A DNA stretch of 64,000 nucleotides. Source: Acinetobacter brisouii CIP 110357 (GTDB lineage: Bacteria > Pseudomonadota > Gammaproteobacteria > Pseudomonadales > Moraxellaceae). Position numbers and translations under genes: made by a program. This document shows positions 13,586 through 21,785 of this stretch, one piece after another. The stretch is taken from contig NZ_KI530762.1 in assembly GCF_000488275.1 (NCBI RefSeq), forward strand, positions 62,001 through 126,000, read 5' to 3'. Numbering within the stretch: the first letter of the stretch is position 1; every line of letters begins with the position of its first letter. Below the pieces are notes generated by a model. That model did no database searches. It worked only from the letters and a program-made list of their open reading frames with translations, and had not been told where the DNA came from.

Positions 13586-14866
13586 ATGGAACTCATTTCA
13601 GGGCAAAAGCTCCCGCTGAAAAATTTATTCGAACAACAGCAATTTCGGTTACGCGTTCAATTCAATACTCCGCATCCTCTGGATGTTTCCTGCTTTATGC
13701 TTAATCCGCAGGGGCGGCTCATTCATGACGATTATATGGTTTTTTATAACCAACCTCATTCACCAAAAAATGAGGTTTGCTATAGCGTGAATGGAATGAT
13801 TCACGAATTCCAGATCAACCTTGCCAAAATCAATTCCAACAAGGTGGCACGTCTGGTGTTTTGCGCCACGCTTGAAAATCAACAGCTGAGTATGTGCGAC
13901 ATTCAAAGTGGTGTGGTCGAGCTGATCAATAGCAAATCTGAAGTGGTGGCCAGTTACCGCCTGCTGGGCAGCAGCTTTAAACAGGAAAAAGCCCTGATGC
14001 TGCTCGAAGTGTATTTTAAAAATGATGCCTGGCGTCTGGCGGCTATTGGGCAAGGTTTTAGCGGTGGCTTAGACACTCTGGTCGAGCATTTTGGTGCTCA
14101 GGTCAGCACCCCCGTAGCGCCAGTGGTATCGGGTATCTCGGCTGTGGATTTGCGTAAAAAAATTATTTTAGACAAGGTGCAGGCAGATGCTCCGCATTTG
14201 CTGGATTTAACCAAAAAATCCCTGATCAGTCTGGAAAAAAATCAGCTCATCGGCGTGCGGGCACGCGTGGCATTGGTGTTGGATTATTCGGGTTCCATGC
14301 TGGGGCAATATCGTCGTGGTGATGTGCAGCAAGTGCTGGATCGGGTGATGCCACTTGCGGTCAACTTTGATGATGATGCCAATTTTGAATGCTGGGCATT
14401 TGCCGAGCGTCCACTGCGTTTAAGCGATGTATCACTGCATAACCTGCCTGATTTTATTAACTGCGAACAGGGTGGTTATAAAAAATGGCAGGCAGGAGCG
14501 TGCATTAACAATGAACCTGCGGTAATGCAGGATGTGGTGCAGTATTTTCTCAAAGAACAGCCAGATAACTTACCTGTTTATATCGTATTTATTTCTGATG
14601 GTGGTATCGGCAGTGCTGGACAGATTAAACGTCTGCTGCGTGAGAACTCTAACCAGCCGATCTTCTGGCAGTTTATCGGGATCGGTGGGCGTGGTTATGG
14701 CATTTTAGAGCAGCTCGATACCTTAACTGGCCGCGTGGTTGATAACTGTAATTTTTTTGCCATCGACCATTTGCAGAGCCTCTCAGAAAGTGAGCTGTAT
14801 GATCTGATGCTACAAGAATTTCCACAGTGGCTTGAACAGGCCAAAACAAAACAGATTTTAAATTAA
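13586..14866 (+). CDS. terF: TerF-like protein: TerD-type domain plus von Willebrand A domain
   Basis: A 426-residue protein. The N-terminal TerD-like domain (1-170) has HPLDVSCFMLN but lacks the GDNRTG calcium loop. The C-terminal vWA domain (about 215-420) has a MIDAS motif DYSGSM and VYIVFISDGGIGSAGQIK. The expected role is metal-ion-dependent protein binding within the ter complex. ATG 13586 is preferred over an upstream TTG at 13526, which lies inside the preceding stem-loop. Length is close to the 413 residues of plasmid TerF. Confidence 0.9.
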   Translation: MELISGQKLPLKNLFEQQQFRLRVQFNTPHPLDVSCFMLNPQGRLIHDDYMVFYNQPHSPKNEVCYSVNGMIHEFQINLAKINSNKVARLVFCATLENQQLSMCDIQSGVVELINSKSEVVASYRLLGSSFKQEKALMLLEVYFKNDAWRLAAIGQGFSGGLDTLVEHFGAQVSTPVAPVVSGISAVDLRKKIILDKVQADAPHLLDLTKKSLISLEKNQLIGVRARVALVLDYSGSMLGQYRRGDVQQVLDRVMPLAVNFDDDANFECWAFAERPLRLSDVSLHNLPDFINCEQGGYKKWQAGACINNEPAVMQDVVQYFLKEQPDNLPVYIVFISDGGIGSAGQIKRLLRENSNQPIFWQFIGIGGRGYGILEQLDTLTGRVVDNCNFFAIDHLQSLSESELYDLMLQEFPQWLEQAKTKQILN

Positions 14867-14878
14867 GAGGATCACAAC

Positions 14879-15595
14879 ATGGCTGAATTTAATTTGGTTG
14901 GTACACCTGAACCGTTTTTACATGTATCACTGCGTCAGGGTGAAAAAATTTATTGTGAATCCGATGCCATGGTCATGATGGAATCAAATCTGGAGCTTGG
15001 CGGTAACTTGCGTGGTGGTCTATTCCAGTCAGTCATGCGTAAGTTCACCACAGGTGAATCGCTGTTCCAACAAGAAATCAAAGCCTCTTTTGGCGCTGGT
15101 GAATGTTTGCTCTCACCGAATCTTGATGGTGACATGCAGATTTTAAATATTGGTCAGCAGCAATATGTACTGTCCGATGGGGCCTTTGTGGCATCGACTG
15201 AACAGGTCAATGTCAAAGCCAAAGTCCAGACCAATTTGGGTGGCAGCCTGTTTGGTGACAATGGTGGTTTTGTAGTGATGGAAACCTCAGGGCAGGGGCA
15301 ATTGTGTATTTCAGGTTGTGGCACGCTGATGGAAGTTGAGGTCAATTCACAAAACGGTGAAACCGTGATTGACAATGGTCATGTGGTGGCTTGGGATTCA
15401 TCATTAAATTATAGCATTGGTATGCCAAGCTCCCGAAATCGAGGCATGTTCGGCAATTTGTTAAATAGTGTCACCAGTGGCGAAGGTATGGTCTTAAAGT
15501 TTCAAGGCTATGGTAAAGTCATTATTTGTTCGCGAAATCGCAACAGTTACATTACTTGGTTGGCGTCAGTACTCAATTTAGGCCAACGATCATAA
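14879..15595 (+). CDS. AIM24 / TIGR00266-like beta-rich protein
   Basis: A 238-residue soluble protein with the family signature. It opens with a FLHVSLRQGEKIYCESDAMVMM segment, has a glycine-rich middle (GGNLRGGLFQSVMRKFTTGESLF), and closes with GKVIICSRNRNSYITWLASV. AIM24-like proteins form trimeric beta structures of unclear function and are often found next to ter genes. AGAGG precedes the start. It lies 12 bases after terF and 13 before terZ, so it is a real member of the operon. Confidence 0.82.
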   Translation: MAEFNLVGTPEPFLHVSLRQGEKIYCESDAMVMMESNLELGGNLRGGLFQSVMRKFTTGESLFQQEIKASFGAGECLLSPNLDGDMQILNIGQQQYVLSDGAFVASTEQVNVKAKVQTNLGGSLFGDNGGFVVMETSGQGQLCISGCGTLMEVEVNSQNGETVIDNGHVVAWDSSLNYSIGMPSSRNRGMFGNLLNSVTSGEGMVLKFQGYGKVIICSRNRNSYITWLASVLNLGQRS

Positions 15596-15608
15596 AATAG
15601 GAAAAAAC

Positions 15609-16193
15609 ATGAGCATTAGCTTAGTTAAAGGTCAGAAAATTTCACTTGCAAAACAAGATGGTTCAAGCCTGTCTAAAATATTTTTAGGTGCGGGTTGGGA
15701 CGTTGCCAAAAGTGGTGGTTTATTTGGCATGTTTGGTGGTGGCAATAACAGCATTGATTTGGACGTATCAGCAATCACCTTTGATGCGAACAAGCGCCAA
15801 ATCGATAATGTCTACTTTGGACAATTGCGTAGCCGTGACGGCAGTATTGTGCATTCAGGCGATAACCTGACAGGTGCAGGCGATGGCGATGATGAAGTGG
15901 TTTATGTTGACTTAAGTCAAGTTCCATCGAACATCACTTCGATTGTCTTTACCATCAGTAGTTTCCGTGGCCAGACCTTTGAAAAAGTGGAAAATGCGTT
16001 TTGTCGCTTGGTCGATCAAAACAGCAATCAGCAAATTGCACACTATAATTTGTCAGCCAAGGGCAACTATACGGCGTTGATTATTGCCAAAGTCTACCGT
16101 CATGATGGCGCATGGAAAATGTCTGCATTAGGCGAAACCTGCAACGGGCGTACCTTACATGACATCGTACCGCATGTGGTGAATTATCTATAA
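15609..16193 (+). CDS. terZ: TerD-domain protein, TerZ-like
   Basis: A 194-residue TerD-domain protein with ISLVKGQKISLAKQDGSS, an insertion rich in glycine and phenylalanine near residues 36-48, [24 protein letters not shown] and a TLHDIVPHVV tail. The LRSRDGSIVHSGDN segment and the ending match TerZ best. It is the last gene of the cluster and is followed by a strong terminator. Confidence 0.85.
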   Translation: MSISLVKGQKISLAKQDGSSLSKIFLGAGWDVAKSGGLFGMFGGGNNSIDLDVSAITFDANKRQIDNVYFGQLRSRDGSIVHSGDNLTGAGDGDDEVVYVDLSQVPSNITSIVFTISSFRGQTFEKVENAFCRLVDQNSNQQIAHYNLSAKGNYTALIIAKVYRHDGAWKMSALGETCNGRTLHDIVPHVVNYL

Positions 16194-16211
16194 ATTGTTA
16201 TATTTGAAACC

Positions 16212-16244
16212 AAGCCTGAGTTGAGTGATCAACTCAGGCTTTTT
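16212..16244 (+). terminator. Terminator of the ter cluster
   Basis: AAGCCTGAGTTGA (16212-16224) pairs with TCAACTCAGGCTT (16229-16241) around a GTGA loop and is followed by TTT. Confidence 0.88.
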
Positions 16245-16505
16245 AATGGCTGTTATTTGCTCTTGAATCAGCTTGAAGCAAGCGATGGAAAGATCGATTC
16301 CCATGCTTTCCAGCCGAAAAATTCAAGTTAAGGATCTATATAAAAAATATGAGAAATATTGGGGAAATCTATAGTAAGAGCTTGAACAAGCTAAAAAATT
16401 TAGAAAATGATCGAGATGCTAAGCTCCTGACAGCAGTTTTATTTTGACTTGGTACTGATGTGTGAATCTTTATGGAGTTTTCTCCTGAGAGCACATTACG
16501 CAAAG

Positions 16506-16538
16506 AAAAAGGCGCTTACCGTTCGATAAGCGCCTTTT
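16506..16538 (-). terminator. Terminator of the tRNA-Gly pair
   Basis: AAAAAGGCGCTTA and TAAGCGCCTTTT form a hairpin immediately beyond the 3' end of the tRNA genes on the minus strand, with a T-run on that strand. The stretch 16245-16505 holds no gene I can support. Confidence 0.8.
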
Positions 16539-16543
16539 GAATT

Positions 16544-16619
<76 letters not shown>

Positions 16620-16664
16620 ATATTGAGCAGTTTTTTCGAAAACTTACACTTAAAAAACCAAATC

Positions 16665-16740
<76 letters not shown>

Positions 16741-16945
16741 GTGAGGCATATATTACATTAAGTAGATTTAGAATCAACTCATTTTCTAGGTTTATTGAAT
16801 TAATTGCATAAAATAAAAGCAAAATCTGAAAGATTTTAAATCTTGATCGCAATCTAAACGCTTTCATTAACTAGAAAACCCTGTGAATTTATCAAAAATT
16901 GCTATACTCAAGACATGATCTTTTTATGTAACAGGACAGTTTCTC

Positions 16946-17254
16946 ATGAGTTTAGAGCAACAACTAATTGAGCGGTTACAACAGCTACAGCCTACCCATT
17001 TAGAAGTGATTAATGAATCAGCAGGGCATGGGGGATATTATCCTGGTAAGGAATCACATTTTAAGGTGGTGATTGTCAGTGAGGCATTTGAGGGCTTGCG
17101 CTTAGTCCAGCGTCATCAAAAAATTTATACACTTGCAGCAGAATTACTGGCGCCGAATGCGATTCATGCCTTAGCCATTCATGCTTATTTGCCAAGCGAA
17201 TGGCAAGGTCAAGCACCCGATAGTCCAGAATGTGCTCATGCACCTAAAGCTTAA
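16946..17254 (+). CDS. BolA family protein
   Basis: A 102-residue BolA/IbaG-type protein. Family features are EVINESAGHGGYYPGKESHFKVVIVSEAFEG and the conserved RHQKIYTLAAELL helix leading into HALAIHAYLPSEW. BolA proteins partner with monothiol glutaredoxins in iron-sulfur handling. AGGA precedes the ATG. It is closely followed (9 bases) by a SirB-like gene. Confidence 0.9.
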   Translation: MSLEQQLIERLQQLQPTHLEVINESAGHGGYYPGKESHFKVVIVSEAFEGLRLVQRHQKIYTLAAELLAPNAIHALAIHAYLPSEWQGQAPDSPECAHAPKA

Positions 17255-17263
17255 GGATACTGC

Positions 17264-17653
17264 ATGAATACGTTGCTCTTATTAAAAATCCTGCATGGTG
17301 TAGGCGTTGTATTGTTACTGTTGATGCTCGCGTTGAGCAGCAGACACCTATTTCGTATGCAGGATGAGCAGCTTGCCGCTAAAACACCGCGTTTGGTGAT
17401 TGCATTGCAACATTCAACCTTTACGCTCATGTTGCTGACGGGAGGGGCATTGTTATGGATGAAACATTTTCAGGTACAACCTTGGTTTTATGCTAAAGTC
17501 GCGCTATTTGTCGTTATTTTTTCTTCATTAATCAAAGCCTTTCGCCGTAAAGAAGGTATTTTGCTGGTACAGCGCCGTGCGGGTATCGTGATTGCTTGGA
17601 TCGCCCTGTTTGCGATTTTACTGTTGGTGAAGATTAAACCCGTATTTTCATAA
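17264..17653 (+). CDS. SirB2-like small membrane protein
   Basis: A 129-residue protein with four hydrophobic segments, an N-terminal KILHGVGV motif, a central histidine (ALQHSTF) and WFYAKVALFVVIF. This layout matches the SirB2 family, whose function is not well defined. AAGGA precedes the ATG, and it is probably co-transcribed with the BolA gene. Confidence 0.7.
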   Translation: MNTLLLLKILHGVGVVLLLLMLALSSRHLFRMQDEQLAAKTPRLVIALQHSTFTLMLLTGGALLWMKHFQVQPWFYAKVALFVVIFSSLIKAFRRKEGILLVQRRAGIVIAWIALFAILLLVKIKPVFS

Positions 17654-17734
17654 TTGTTGGACAGCTTTAATTACTGACAAAAGGCTCTAGGGTAGACTAG
17701 GGCATCAGACCATTAAAATAATTAGGACAAAACT

Positions 17735-18571
17735 ATGCTGACACGTGTCATTTTCAATCAGAAAGGTGGAGTTGGGAAATCGAGCATTACGGTGAATCTT
17801 GCCAGCCTGAGTGCCCATCATGGTTTAAAAACACTGGTGATTGACCTTGATCCGCAGTCCAATGCCAGCCAGTACCTGCTTGGAGATGCTGCGAGTTTTA
17901 ATGGTCGCCAGCAGGCGCTTGAACCGAATATTGAAAATTTTTATCAGGAAGTTTTGGGAAGCTCAAATAAAAGCCTGATCGGTAATACCTTGGGGGCGCT
18001 ACTCAAATCACGCTCGCAAGGTCTGGAAAGCTATACCCATCAGTCACCTTTTAACCATCTGGATATTTTGGTGGCTAGCCCAAGTCTTGGCGCACTGGAA
18101 CACAGTCTGGAAAGCAAACATAAGATTTATAAACTGCGAGATGCGATTGCCGAGCTGTCTGGAAAATATGACCGTATTTATATCGATACGCCACCTGCCT
18201 TTAATTTCTTTACCCTGTCTGCGCTGATTGCGGCTGACCGTGTGCTGATTCCCTTTGATTGTGACGTATTTTCACAACGTGCCTTACAAACACTCATTGA
18301 AAATATTTTAGAAACGCAAGATGATCATAATCAACGACTGGAAATTGAAGGGATTGTGGTGAATCAGTTTCAGGCTCAGGCAAAACTGCCGCGAGAAGTG
18401 GTACAGCAACTCAAAGATCAGGGCTTACCTGTCTTGAATAACATGTTGCCACCTTCGATCCTGATGAAAGAATCACACCACAAGAACAAACCTTTGATTT
18501 ATCTGGCACCCGAACACAAATTGAGTCAGGCTTATTCGGCTCTGTTTGCTGAAATAGAACAACTCTCCTGA
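17735..18571 (+). CDS. ParA/Soj family ATPase, orphan
   Basis: A 278-residue deviant Walker-type ATPase. Walker A is NQKGGVGKSSITVNLA near residue 8, followed by VIDLDPQSNASQYLL and YIDTPPAFNFFTL. Proteins of this type use ATP-dependent dimerisation to position DNA or large protein assemblies. No parB or parS-like partner is adjacent; a lipoprotein gene follows after 8 bases. It is therefore not the chromosomal parAB pair, and its cargo is unknown. AGGA lies before the ATG. Confidence 0.88.
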   Translation: MLTRVIFNQKGGVGKSSITVNLASLSAHHGLKTLVIDLDPQSNASQYLLGDAASFNGRQQALEPNIENFYQEVLGSSNKSLIGNTLGALLKSRSQGLESYTHQSPFNHLDILVASPSLGALEHSLESKHKIYKLRDAIAELSGKYDRIYIDTPPAFNFFTLSALIAADRVLIPFDCDVFSQRALQTLIENILETQDDHNQRLEIEGIVVNQFQAQAKLPREVVQQLKDQGLPVLNNMLPPSILMKESHHKNKPLIYLAPEHKLSQAYSALFAEIEQLS

Positions 18572-18579
18572 GGTGAGAC

Positions 18580-18960
18580 ATGAATAGATGGGCGATAGCA
18601 GCAAGTCTAGTGATTGGCACGGCATTGACAGGTTGTGCCACAACGGTCAAACCCAGTTATGTGTCGCCCACCCAGTATCAGGCACTAAACTGTACACAGC
18701 TACAAGGTGAATATGACCGTATTCAGCGCTATCTAGAACAAGGTGTAGAGCCAGAAAAACGCACTGGTGTCGGGGTGGGGGTCGGTGTTGGTGGTGGCTG
18801 GGGACACGGCGGCTGGGGTTTTGGCCCGACCTTCTCGGTCAATTTGGGACAATCTTCAAATACTAAACGTAGTGAAATCGCCCAGTTACTCGGGCAGCAG
18901 GATGCCATTGTGCAGGCTGCGCATTTTAAAAACTGCCGAATCTTGACCGTGAAAAAATAA
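18580..18960 (+). CDS. Glycine-rich lipoprotein
   Basis: A 126-residue protein with a lipoprotein signal peptide (GTALTGC, modified cysteine near residue 19). The middle carries a glycine/valine/tryptophan-rich low-complexity stretch, and the C-terminal helix is IAQLLGQQDAIVQAAHFKNC. GAGGTGAG is a strong ribosome site. It is probably co-transcribed with the upstream parA-like gene. Function unknown. Confidence 0.8.
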   Translation: MNRWAIAASLVIGTALTGCATTVKPSYVSPTQYQALNCTQLQGEYDRIQRYLEQGVEPEKRTGVGVGVGVGGGWGHGGWGFGPTFSVNLGQSSNTKRSEIAQLLGQQDAIVQAAHFKNCRILTVKK

Positions 18961-18967
18961 TCCGCAT

Positions 18968-18997
18968 AAAAAAAGGTCGATGCTTCGACCTTTTTTT
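18968..18997. terminator. Bidirectional terminator
   Basis: GGTCGA-TGCT-TCGACC flanked by A7 and T7. It serves the lipoprotein gene on the plus strand and the convergent dedA-like gene on the minus strand. Confidence 0.88.
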
Positions 18998-19008
18998 ATT
19001 TTTTTAGT

Positions 19009-19650
19009 TTAGCTGCTGGCTTTGTTGCTGCGGATTTTTGCCCGCACAAACTCAATAACGGCAGGAAGTAAACTAAATACAATAATACCGAGCATCAGGT
19101 GGCTAAAGTTGTCTTTGACAAAAGGATGTGTCCCAAAGAAATAACCGAGCGTAATAAATGAACCCACCCAAGCCAATCCGCCAATCGCATTAAAAGCTAA
19201 AAAATGTTTGTAGTTCATACGACCTGCACCTGCAACAAAAGGTGCGAAGGTGCGAATAAACGGCATAAAGCGCGCAATAATAATGGTTTTTCCGCCGTAT
19301 TTTTCAAAAAATACATGGGTTTTGAGTAAGTGATCTTTTTTAATAAACCGTGATTCCATTTCAAATATACGCGGACCAATATAGCGCCCGATGTGATAAT
19401 TTAAGGTATCACCCAGCACGGCAGCGATAAACAGTAAGCCGATTAACAGCCAAGGGTTCATTTGCCCTGTAGAGGCGGCCAAAGCACCTGCTGCAAATAA
19501 CAGACTGTCACCTGGTAGAAAAGGCATAACCACCAGACCTGTTTCGACAAAAATAATCAAAAACAGGATGGCATAAATCCAGACACCGTATTGTTTTATA
19601 AATTCAAGAAGATGTTGATCGACATGTAAAATGAAATTGATGAGTTCCAT
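19009..19650 (-). CDS. DedA family membrane protein
   Basis: A 213-residue inner-membrane protein of the DedA/SNARE-associated family. These proteins support membrane lipid (undecaprenyl phosphate) flipping and proton-motive-force homeostasis. Signature elements are VETGLVVMPFLPGDSLLFAAG, the ARFMPFIRTFAPFVAGAGRM motif and an NAIGGLAWV segment. The MEL start is typical of the family. No Shine-Dalgarno precedes the ATG; instead a hairpin occupies the leader. Confidence 0.93.
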   Translation of the reverse strand: MELINFILHVDQHLLEFIKQYGVWIYAILFLIIFVETGLVVMPFLPGDSLLFAAGALAASTGQMNPWLLIGLLFIAAVLGDTLNYHIGRYIGPRIFEMESRFIKKDHLLKTHVFFEKYGGKTIIIARFMPFIRTFAPFVAGAGRMNYKHFLAFNAIGGLAWVGSFITLGYFFGTHPFVKDNFSHLMLGIIVFSLLPAVIEFVRAKIRSNKASS

Positions 19651-19656
19651 GTGGAA

Positions 19657-19697
19657 GTAGGGGCAGCAAAGGATAGCTAGATGCTAGCAGCCCCTAC
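19657..19697 (-). promoter_or_regulatory. Leader hairpin of the dedA-like gene
   Basis: GTAGGGGC (19657-19664) and GCCCCTAC (19690-19697) pair over 8 bases, with CTAG-containing inner repeats between them. CCATG (19647-19651), which contains the start codon complement, can extend this by pairing with CATGG (19697-19701). The structure sits 6 bases upstream of the ATG, where a ribosome site would be expected. Confidence 0.45.
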
Positions 19698-19744
19698 ATG
19701 GAATGTCAGTAACCAAGCTGTACCATTTTTACGCGAGTTATCGT

Positions 19745-20119
19745 TTATTTTTTGATAAAGTCTTGACCATCAATCACAGCATGCCAATGTCCTTTGAGCA
19801 GATAGGGCGCTTTATCGATTTTAAACCGATTACCAAATTCAGGAGTGCCCGCTTGAATGTATTGGGTATTGAGTACAGTAATTGGCGCGGTCATTTCAGA
19901 TTGTTCGGTACTTTCAGATTGACTATGTGCTGTACGTTGCTGTTGATATTGACTTTCATGATATTGCAATTGACCATCGCGCTGAATCTTGAGTTCACTA
20001 TGTGGGCTTTGCCAAGTTCCAATCCAGTGATCTTGACCTTTTAAAATAGGGCTGGTTTGGGAACAGGCGATCAGTGTGATACAACATCCAGTCATCAGCA
20101 TACTATTATGTAATCGCAT
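19745..20119 (-). CDS. Small lipoprotein of unknown function
   Basis: A 124-residue protein with a lipoprotein-type N-terminus (ITLIAC, cysteine near residue 19). It then has a beta-rich stretch GTWQSPHSELKIQRDGQLQYHESQ and ends HWHAVIDGQDFIKK. No family recognised. A divergent or convergent frame on the other strand looks like a shadow. It stands alone between dedA and the porin. Confidence 0.65.
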   Translation of the reverse strand: MRLHNSMLMTGCCITLIACSQTSPILKGQDHWIGTWQSPHSELKIQRDGQLQYHESQYQQQRTAHSQSESTEQSEMTAPITVLNTQYIQAGTPEFGNRFKIDKAPYLLKGHWHAVIDGQDFIKK

Positions 20120-20281
20120 AGGTTAGCCTATTCAATTTGTTGTTTTCAGTACTATGTTAAGCAAGTGAATAAGAAAGTCATTTCAAGATTTACATGGCAA
20201 GTGTAAAAGATTTTTTTTAAATTGTGAAAAAATGCAGTTTTTACAGGCTAAACGTAATATTGCATTGGACGTATAGGCAAT

Positions 20282-20307
20282 AAAAAAGGGCTCAGATGAG
20301 CCCTTTT
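20282..20307 (-). terminator. Terminator of the Omp33-36-like gene
   Basis: GGGCTC-AGAT-GAGCCC with a T-run on the minus strand, about 22 bases beyond the porin stop. Confidence 0.85.
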
Positions 20308-20329
20308 AGTTTTAGATTAAATATCTAAA

Positions 20330-21229
20330 TTAGAAACGTGCTTTAGCATTCAAACCGATAGTTTGAGTGTCAAGGTTGTAACCAGTTGTATGGCTAGAGT
20401 TTGCATTGGTGTAAGTTGCGCCAACAGAGATTGCAGGTGTGATGAAGTAATTCACGTTTGCACCCCAAAGTTTGTCAAACACAGCTTCTGATGCAGTAGT
20501 TCCTGCAAATGAAGCACCAACGCTTAGTTTAGGTGTCAAGTAAAGGTCAGTGTTGAACTCATAAGAAGTTGCATCACCAAATACCAAGCCTGCATCAAAA
20601 CCAATTGACATGTTAGTACCATCAATCGCACCTACGTATTTAGTACGTGCAGTGATTGCATCTTGTTTGTCATTGATAGAAGCAGTTTCGCCTACAGCGT
20701 TTACAAAACCTTTGTTCAAGATACGGAAAGTATCTAGAGAGAACTGGTTCGCAACATTGGTATAACCAACAGCAAGCAAGAAGTTATTTGTTGGCATTGC
20801 ACCGACTTCTAATGCATAACGGTCACCATGGTCATCACGAGAAATGGCATTTTTACCATCTACATCAGTGTGGTTGTAAGACGCGCTTGCATATAACGGA
20901 ATTGAAGCAGTGTAAGGAGTTGTGAAGTAAGTTTCACCTTTCACGCCATAAGTACCAAGATGGTAGTTAACCCAATTTTTCTCGTTATATTGCTCGTAGC
21001 TGTAACCAACAGATACATTTGATGCTTTGTTCAAGAACGCAGCTTCAGCTAAAGGACCTTTAGAAGCATCTACATTTTTGAAATAGTAAGTACCTTGAAG
21101 GTCACCAGTATAGTTTTTGTCATTGGCAGTAGTATTTAAATATTCAGACTGGCCTTTTACTTCAAATTGGTATGCGTGTGCACCAGTCATGGCAAGTAAA
21201 ACTGCTGCAGCTAAACCGATTTTTTTCAT
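20330..21229 (-). CDS. Omp33-36-like outer membrane porin
   Basis: A 299-residue outer-membrane beta-barrel. The signal peptide MKKIGLAAAVLLAMTGAHA is followed by YQFEVKGQSEYLNTTANDKNYTG, very like the Acinetobacter Omp33-36 water-channel porin. Alternating beta strands run to the C-terminus, which ends in KARF with the terminal phenylalanine needed for barrel assembly. The long AT-rich upstream region suggests a strong, possibly regulated promoter. Confidence 0.87.
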   Translation of the reverse strand: MKKIGLAAAVLLAMTGAHAYQFEVKGQSEYLNTTANDKNYTGDLQGTYYFKNVDASKGPLAEAAFLNKASNVSVGYSYEQYNEKNWVNYHLGTYGVKGETYFTTPYTASIPLYASASYNHTDVDGKNAISRDDHGDRYALEVGAMPTNNFLLAVGYTNVANQFSLDTFRILNKGFVNAVGETASINDKQDAITARTKYVGAIDGTNMSIGFDAGLVFGDATSYEFNTDLYLTPKLSVGASFAGTTASEAVFDKLWGANVNYFITPAISVGATYTNANSSHTTGYNLDTQTIGLNAKARF

Positions 21230-21785
21230 GTTAATTTCTCAACTTTCCAATAGACATACTTGCTATTCTATTGTTACAAAATATTAAGTCAATCAATTCG
21301 GCCGCATTACAATGTTTTAAAATTGTAGTTTTTCTTCATCTAAATTAAATAAATCACAAAAAAATTACTTTTTAGGCAATAAATGAAAATAAAAAACGAC
21401 TGTTATTTACAAATTTTTAATTTGTTTTTCAATGATATATTGATTTTTAAATAATCGGAAAATAATTTGAAATATAAATCAGTCTGTCATTCATATTTTC
21501 TACAGAATATCAATCTAGAATTGTAAGAAAAGCTAATTCAGTGGCTATGAACAATATTTGATCATCAATTTTTTTGGTAAAAAACTTGGGGTTTTGAGAT
21601 GATGTTGTGAATGATTGAGGCAATCAATGTGATTGTATGATGAAAAATGCTCAAGGAAAAAAGGAAAGGAACAGTAATTGACGTGATTCATGGTTTGCCC
21701 ATTTTTAGTTTTTCTCCCAGCGTAAGAGAAATAAAATGGACTGATGAAAGACGTCAACGGTTCCTTCCTGATGCAAGAGACAAAA
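21230..21785. other. AT-rich spacer between the porin and uvrA
   Basis: About 556 bases with no convincing gene. The part nearest the porin must carry its promoter and 5' leader. The few open frames (for example 21647-21868) run into the uvrA coding region on the opposite strand and have no ribosome site. No repeats or mobile element ends seen. Confidence 0.5.

Noticed and set aside
19703..20044. 113-codon plus-strand frame opposite the small lipoprotein
   Set aside because: Shadow of the minus-strand gene, which has a proper lipoprotein signal; the plus frame has none of the expected features.
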